From contig NZ_CP089975.1 in assembly GCF_029581575.1 (NCBI RefSeq), positions 1,054,001-1,118,000 on the forward strand: DNA of 64,000 nucleotides, written 5' to 3'. The position numbers and the translations under genes are program-made. The notes beneath the pieces are model-generated. The model had not been told where the DNA came from. It ran no database searches and was given only the letters and a program-made list of their open reading frames with translations. Source of the stretch: Moraxella nasibovis (lineage in GTDB: Bacteria > Pseudomonadota > Gammaproteobacteria > Pseudomonadales > Moraxellaceae). Positions 60,282 to 64,000 of this stretch are shown here, piece after piece (the first letter of the stretch is position 1; the number at the start of each line of letters is the position of its first letter).

Positions 60282-61400
60282 ATGAATTATGCTAAATTAA
60301 CCAAGCGTGTCAGCACTCCGATGGCTGCCATGACCCTGCTGATGTTAGGTGCGTCGGCGCAAGCTTTCACTGTCGATCAGACCAATCAGCGCACGCTCAC
60401 TCGTGCTACGCCTGCGGTGACCACCACCATCACCCAAGCACCGACGGTAGCCACCAAGACGACTGTCACACGCAGTACCCCTGCGGTGACCACCACCATC
60501 ACACCGACAGCCACAGCCCGCACGACGGTACAGACCGCCCAAGTGGTGCAGCCTACCCAAAACACCCAATTTCACACTCAAAATGCCGTACAAAACTTTG
60601 GCATCATCGAGCATCAAGCGCCAATCTTTGATCAGCTGGCAGTCACCACCAATTCATCAGCGGTGGCGGTCGTCGATCTCCAAACAGGCAACCTAATCTA
60701 CTCAAAAAACATCGATGCGACTCGCTCTATCGCCTCCATCAGTAAGGTGATGACGGCGATGGTCATCTTAGATGCAGGGCTTGACATGCGTGAAGAAATC
60801 ACGATCATCGCATCGGACTTGGTGGGCGCTAAGAAAGCCAGTACCAATCTGCGTGCAGGCGACCGCCTAAGCCGCTCTGAGTTTACCTTGATGATGCTCA
60901 TGAAATCAGAAAACCCCGCTGCTAAGGCTTTGGCTCGTACTTATCCAGGCGGCTATGACGCTTTCATCGCAGCGATGAACGCTAAGGCAGCAAGTCTGGG
61001 TATGTATCAAACTCGCTTTGCTGACTCATCAGGACTTGACCCACGCAATGTTTCCTCTGCCAACGACCTCATCAAGATGATGAAGGCGGTGAATGCCGAC
61101 CCACGCTACCAACTGGTGCGCACTTTCTCAACAGCGCCAAGCTATGATTTTTATATCGCCAATTACAATACCGGCAATCGCACTTACAAGGCAAACAACA
61201 CCAGCATGCTCGTGCGTTCAGGCGAACATCCGATTGGCGTGTCTAAGACAGGATTTATCCGTGAGGCGGGCTACTGCGTCGTCATGGAGACGCATGTCAA
61301 TAACAAGCCTGCGGTGATTGTCCTGTTGGGTGCAGGTGCGTCTCAGACCCGCTGGAACGACGCTAGAAATATCTTGACAGAATTGGCTTATCGCCGCTGA
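60282..61400 (+). CDS. pbpG: D-alanyl-D-alanine endopeptidase/carboxypeptidase (PBP7/8 family)
   Basis: A 372-residue periplasmic protein from ATG 60282 (AAGGA before it) with a signal peptide ending SAQAF. Residues about 35-105 are a Thr/Val/Ala-rich linker with two TPAVTTTIT units. The S11 peptidase domain has ASISKVMTAMVILD (SxxK), a KSENPAA SxN-type motif and GVSKTGFIREAGYC (KTG). It trims peptidoglycan cross-links. The gene symbol is by similarity of type. Confidence 0.88.
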   Translation: MNYAKLTKRVSTPMAAMTLLMLGASAQAFTVDQTNQRTLTRATPAVTTTITQAPTVATKTTVTRSTPAVTTTITPTATARTTVQTAQVVQPTQNTQFHTQNAVQNFGIIEHQAPIFDQLAVTTNSSAVAVVDLQTGNLIYSKNIDATRSIASISKVMTAMVILDAGLDMREEITIIASDLVGAKKASTNLRAGDRLSRSEFTLMMLMKSENPAAKALARTYPGGYDAFIAAMNAKAASLGMYQTRFADSSGLDPRNVSSANDLIKMMKAVNADPRYQLVRTFSTAPSYDFYIANYNTGNRTYKANNTSMLVRSGEHPIGVSKTGFIREAGYCVVMETHVNNKPAVIVLLGAGASQTRWNDARNILTELAYRR

Positions 61401-61706
61401 TTGTCATTTTCTCTTAGCATCTTTTTAGCATATTTTGAGCCTAAAAACACCGCTTTACCCAAAGTGGTGTTTTTTTGTGGGCGATATTTTTGAGTGATGG
61501 TTTTTTGGGTGACGGTTTTTTGAGCGATAATGCAGCTTGATGAAATATGACTTGATGCATGGCTAAACTTGCGGCTTGTGCGTTGTTTTGGCAGGTGCGA
61601 TGGGTTATAATGGGTTTATTTTTTGTCTGGCATGACGAAAGCTGGCACAATGATGGATTTTGTGCGGTTTTTGTTTTGTTGGCGTGTTGGATGATTTATT
61701 TGCCTT
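61401..61706. other. Intergenic region with terminator and thiE promoter
   Basis: 306 bases. AAAACACC-G-CTTT pairs with AAAG-T-GGTGTTTTTTT (61445-61476), ending the peptidase gene. TTGTTT (61583-61588), a 17-base spacer and TATAAT (61606-61611) form a promoter toward thiE. Confidence 0.65.
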
Positions 61707-62357
61707 ATGACACATTCCACCCCCAAACTCTACCTACTCACTAACGACGACGAAATCTCCACGCTCATCGATAAGCTTGAGCGGGCTTTGGACACAGGCG
61801 CAGTTTCACTGTTGCAGATTCGCCGTAAAGCCACACTCAAACAGTACGACCTTGCCACGGTTTATCAAGAGGCGGAGCTGTTGGTCAGCCTTGCGGACAA
61901 ATATGATGTCGATGTGGTGATGAACGACGATTTGGAGTTAGCGTCGCATTTTTGCACGGGTGTGCATCTGGGGCAGCGAGATGGTAGCGTGGCGGTGGCA
62001 AGACAGCTGCTTGGCGACGAAGTGGTCATTGGGCGCACCTGTCATGCCGACATTGCGTTATTTAAGCAAGCCAAAAAAGAAGGTGCAAGCTATGGCGCGA
62101 TGGGGACGGCGTTTGCTTCTTTGACCAAGCCCAGAGCAGGCATCGTGCCTATGCCAACCCTACAAAAAACCGCAAAAGTCGATTTGCCGCTGTGCGTGAT
62201 CGGCGGCATCGCACTGGATAATGTCTATCAGCTGCGTGATGGGCTTGGTGATACGCCACTTGAATACATCGCCGTCACCGCAGACATCATGTCGCACAGC
62301 AGTGAGACCATCGCCGCCAAATGCCGAGCGTGGCAACTCAAACTACAAAACTGGTGA
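61707..62357 (+). CDS. thiE: Thiamine-phosphate synthase
   Basis: A 216-residue TIM barrel: PKLYLLTNDDE, SLLQIRRKATLKQYDL, DVVMNDDLELASHFCTGVHL, GRTCHADIALFKQAKK and LCVIGGIALDNV. It joins the pyrimidine and thiazole parts of thiamine. The phosphate loop reads GAMGTAFASLTKP instead of the usual GPxFxTxTK, so it is slightly diverged. mfd follows after 41 bases. Confidence 0.88.
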   Translation: MTHSTPKLYLLTNDDEISTLIDKLERALDTGAVSLLQIRRKATLKQYDLATVYQEAELLVSLADKYDVDVVMNDDLELASHFCTGVHLGQRDGSVAVARQLLGDEVVIGRTCHADIALFKQAKKEGASYGAMGTAFASLTKPRAGIVPMPTLQKTAKVDLPLCVIGGIALDNVYQLRDGLGDTPLEYIAVTADIMSHSSETIAAKCRAWQLKLQNW

Positions 62358-62398
62358 TAAAACTGGTGCAAACCCAAACCACTGATTTATGTGAATTT

Positions 62399-64000
62399 AT
62401 GAACAGCATTGACATCAACCACCCCTTACATAAGCCCAATTTCACCACGCATTTTCAAAATACCGACGACGCAAGCTTTGCGCTGTGGCTAAGTATTCTT
62501 ACCAAAAGCCACTTGCCCTTGACCTTGGTGGTGTGTCACAGTCAGGCGCAAGTGCAGCGCTTGGAGCATGAGCTGGATTTTTTTGGGACGCAGGTACATA
62601 GTTTTAGTGATTATGAGACTTTGGTCTATGAAAATCTGTCCGTGCAGCAAGACATCATCTCAGAGCGCATTGACTTACTTACCCATCTGCCCAACTCTGG
62701 GGTGCTGCTGGTGGCGGTGCAGACTTTGATGCAGCGCATCGCACCGCCAAGCTATCTGCTGGGGCGTTTTTTTGATTTAAATGTCGGTGATGACTTCGAC
62801 CTGTCAGAGCAGCGGCAACGACTTGCCAAGGCAGGCTATGAGATGGTGGAGAATGTCTATGCTGCGGGCGAGTTTGCGGTGCGAGGCAGTATCGTGGATA
62901 TTTTTGCGGTGGGGCAGGTGTTGCCGTTTCGTTTGGAATTGTTTGACAACGAGATTGAGTCGATTAAGTTTTTCAATCCTGAGACCCAGCGCACCGTCAG
63001 CGAGGATGATCTGACAAAGCTTAGACAAAGCGATGCTTTTGATGCCAAAGCGGTGCCAAAGTCGCCGACAGTAAGCCAGTTTCGCTTGTTGCCTGCCCGA
63101 GAGTTTGATTTGGATGACACGCAGACTTTCCGCCAAAATTTCGCCAGTCTGTTTCCAGACACATCCGCTCGCAAATTTGAGCTTTATAATGAGGTGATGA
63201 CAGGCATCAGTCCGTCTGGGGTGGAGTATTATGCGCCGCTGTTTTTTGATCTTGATGAATGGCGAAATTTTGGTTCGTTGTTTGAGTATTTGCCTGCCGA
63301 CACACTCATCGTCCATGATGATGAGCTGATGCGACATCATGATGAATTTTGGGAGCAGGTGACGGCTCGGCATCATTCTCGTGCTTTTGATAAAGATGCG
63401 CCCATCGTGATGCCAGAGCTTTTGTATTTGCCCAGCAATGAATTTTTTGGCAAACTAAAAACCTACCCCAAAGTGGTGCTGACCAATAAAGACAAGGCGC
63501 TGCCGCTGTTTGAAAATTTTACCTTAAAAAGCATGCCAAGCCTACCGATCAATCATCAAAAAGAAGAGCCGCTGGGGGAGTTTTTGGCATTCGTCGCCGC
63601 CTGTGATGAGCCGGTGCTGCTTGCTTGCGAGAGCGCTGGTCGCCGTGAGATTATTTTGGAGCTATTAAAAGGCAAATTAAACTGCCTAACGGTGGCGACT
63701 TTTGATGAATTTTTACAAAAATTGCCCATGCTGTCTGGCACCCCAGATGCGTCAGGCGGACAGATTGCCATCACCACAGCGCCGATAGAGCAAGGGCTTT
63801 GGGCGGTGGGTGAGGGCGGCTTTTGTGTGATCAGTGAGATGCAAATCTTTGGTCGGCAAATCACCCAAAGTCGTAAAAAACGCCAAAACGCCTTATCGCA
63901 AGCCTTTTTGATCAAGTCGGTGAGCGAGATGAGCGAAGGGTCGCTTGTGGTGCATCTGACTTATGGCATTGGGCGATATGTGGGACTTGTGGTGCTGGAT
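62399..64000 (+). CDS. mfd: Transcription-repair coupling factor Mfd, 3' partial
   Basis: The frame is open from ATG 62399 to the window end (534 codons). The N-terminal UvrB-homology part has SYLLGRFFDLNVGD and RGSIVDIFAVGQVLPFRLEL. The RNA polymerase-interacting domain begins near the end with LVVHLTYGIGRYVGL. The helicase motor lies beyond the window. Mfd removes stalled RNA polymerase and recruits UvrA. No clear Shine-Dalgarno precedes the ATG. Confidence 0.93.
   Translation, partial: MNSIDINHPLHKPNFTTHFQNTDDASFALWLSILTKSHLPLTLVVCHSQAQVQRLEHELDFFGTQVHSFSDYETLVYENLSVQQDIISERIDLLTHLPNSGVLLVAVQTLMQRIAPPSYLLGRFFDLNVGDDFDLSEQRQRLAKAGYEMVENVYAAGEFAVRGSIVDIFAVGQVLPFRLELFDNEIESIKFFNPETQRTVSEDDLTKLRQSDAFDAKAVPKSPTVSQFRLLPAREFDLDDTQTFRQNFASLFPDTSARKFELYNEVMTGISPSGVEYYAPLFFDLDEWRNFGSLFEYLPADTLIVHDDELMRHHDEFWEQVTARHHSRAFDKDAPIVMPELLYLPSNEFFGKLKTYPKVVLTNKDKALPLFENFTLKSMPSLPINHQKEEPLGEFLAFVAACDEPVLLACESAGRREIILELLKGKLNCLTVATFDEFLQKLPMLSGTPDASGGQIAITTAPIEQGLWAVGEGGFCVISEMQIFGRQITQSRKKRQNALSQAFLIKSVSEMSEGSLVVHLTYGIGRYVGLVVLD

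Noticed and set aside
61559-61744. 61-codon ORF before thiE
   Set aside because: Overlaps the thiE promoter and start, no RBS, and no family resemblance.
1-64000. CRISPR arrays, rRNA, insertion sequences
   Set aside because: No regularly spaced repeats, rRNA-like sequence or transposase gene was seen.

Overview
The window reads as a gammaproteobacterium of the family Moraxellaceae, most likely a Moraxella. The grounds are an Hfq with a very long Gly/Phe/Asn-rich tail, a FadL/OmpE-like porin, separate pheA, tyrA and aroA genes in one neighbourhood, and mid-40s GC with AT-rich intergenic DNA. The organism call is inference. I saw no tRNA, rRNA, insertion sequence or CRISPR array.

Positions 1 to about 28.6 kb are the late half of a prophage. 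It enters the window inside the large terminase and runs through portal, MuF-like head protein, virion morphogenesis protein, protease with a nested scaffold, capsid, cement protein, gp36/gp37-like connectors, sheath, tube, tail chaperone, tape measure, baseplate (gpN, X, P, V, W/gp25, J, I), tail fibre, fibre assembly, holins and endolysin. A P4-type tyrosine integrase on the minus strand closes it. Head and tail genes are mostly of the Mu/gp28-gp48 type, but an integrase, not a DDE transposase, stands at the right end, so this looks like a mosaic phage. Five virion or lysis genes carry a lesion: a frameshift in terminase, and in-frame stops in capsid, the frameshifted tail-chaperone extension, tail fibre and endolysin. 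The prophage is probably defective as it stands.

Accessory (moron) genes sit in three slots between tail modules: a minus-strand membrane-protein pair (9.6-10.7 kb); a small minus-strand membrane protein (11.3-11.6 kb); and a cluster at 17.9-21.0 kb with a membrane-anchored DUF4041/T5orf172-like protein, a secreted excalibur protein and a KilA-N protein. Most are fenced by terminators. Three related promoters (4179, 10758, 21080) restart late transcription. Each has an A/T-rich dyad (TTAAA-N4-TTTAA) abutting an AAGACA -35 and a CACAAT/TACAAT -10, followed by a 5'-terminal hairpin whose sequence differs while its pairing is kept. The KilA-N gene is preceded by a 77-nt structure that I read as a C4-type antisense RNA. 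Its two unpaired seeds match a bipartite target both upstream of it and over the KilA-N ribosome binding site.

From 28.97 kb to the end is ordinary chromosome: queD, tsaE-miaA-hfq, sodA, lon, an Na+/H+ antiporter-family gene, ftsY, ogt, pyrD-cvpA-purF, a lytic transglycosylase, tal, pheA-tyrA-lysE-orf-aroA, rarD-folB-folK, uup-lpxL, slyX, an OmpE/FadL-like porin, rpe with two membrane proteins, a basic AT-hook-like protein, a GacA-type regulator, a D-Ala-D-Ala peptidase, thiE and the 5' part of mfd. Local oddities there are a duplicated tyrA 3' end flanking lysE, a CCGGNCH N-terminus on the acyltransferase, and several palindromic intergenic sequences.
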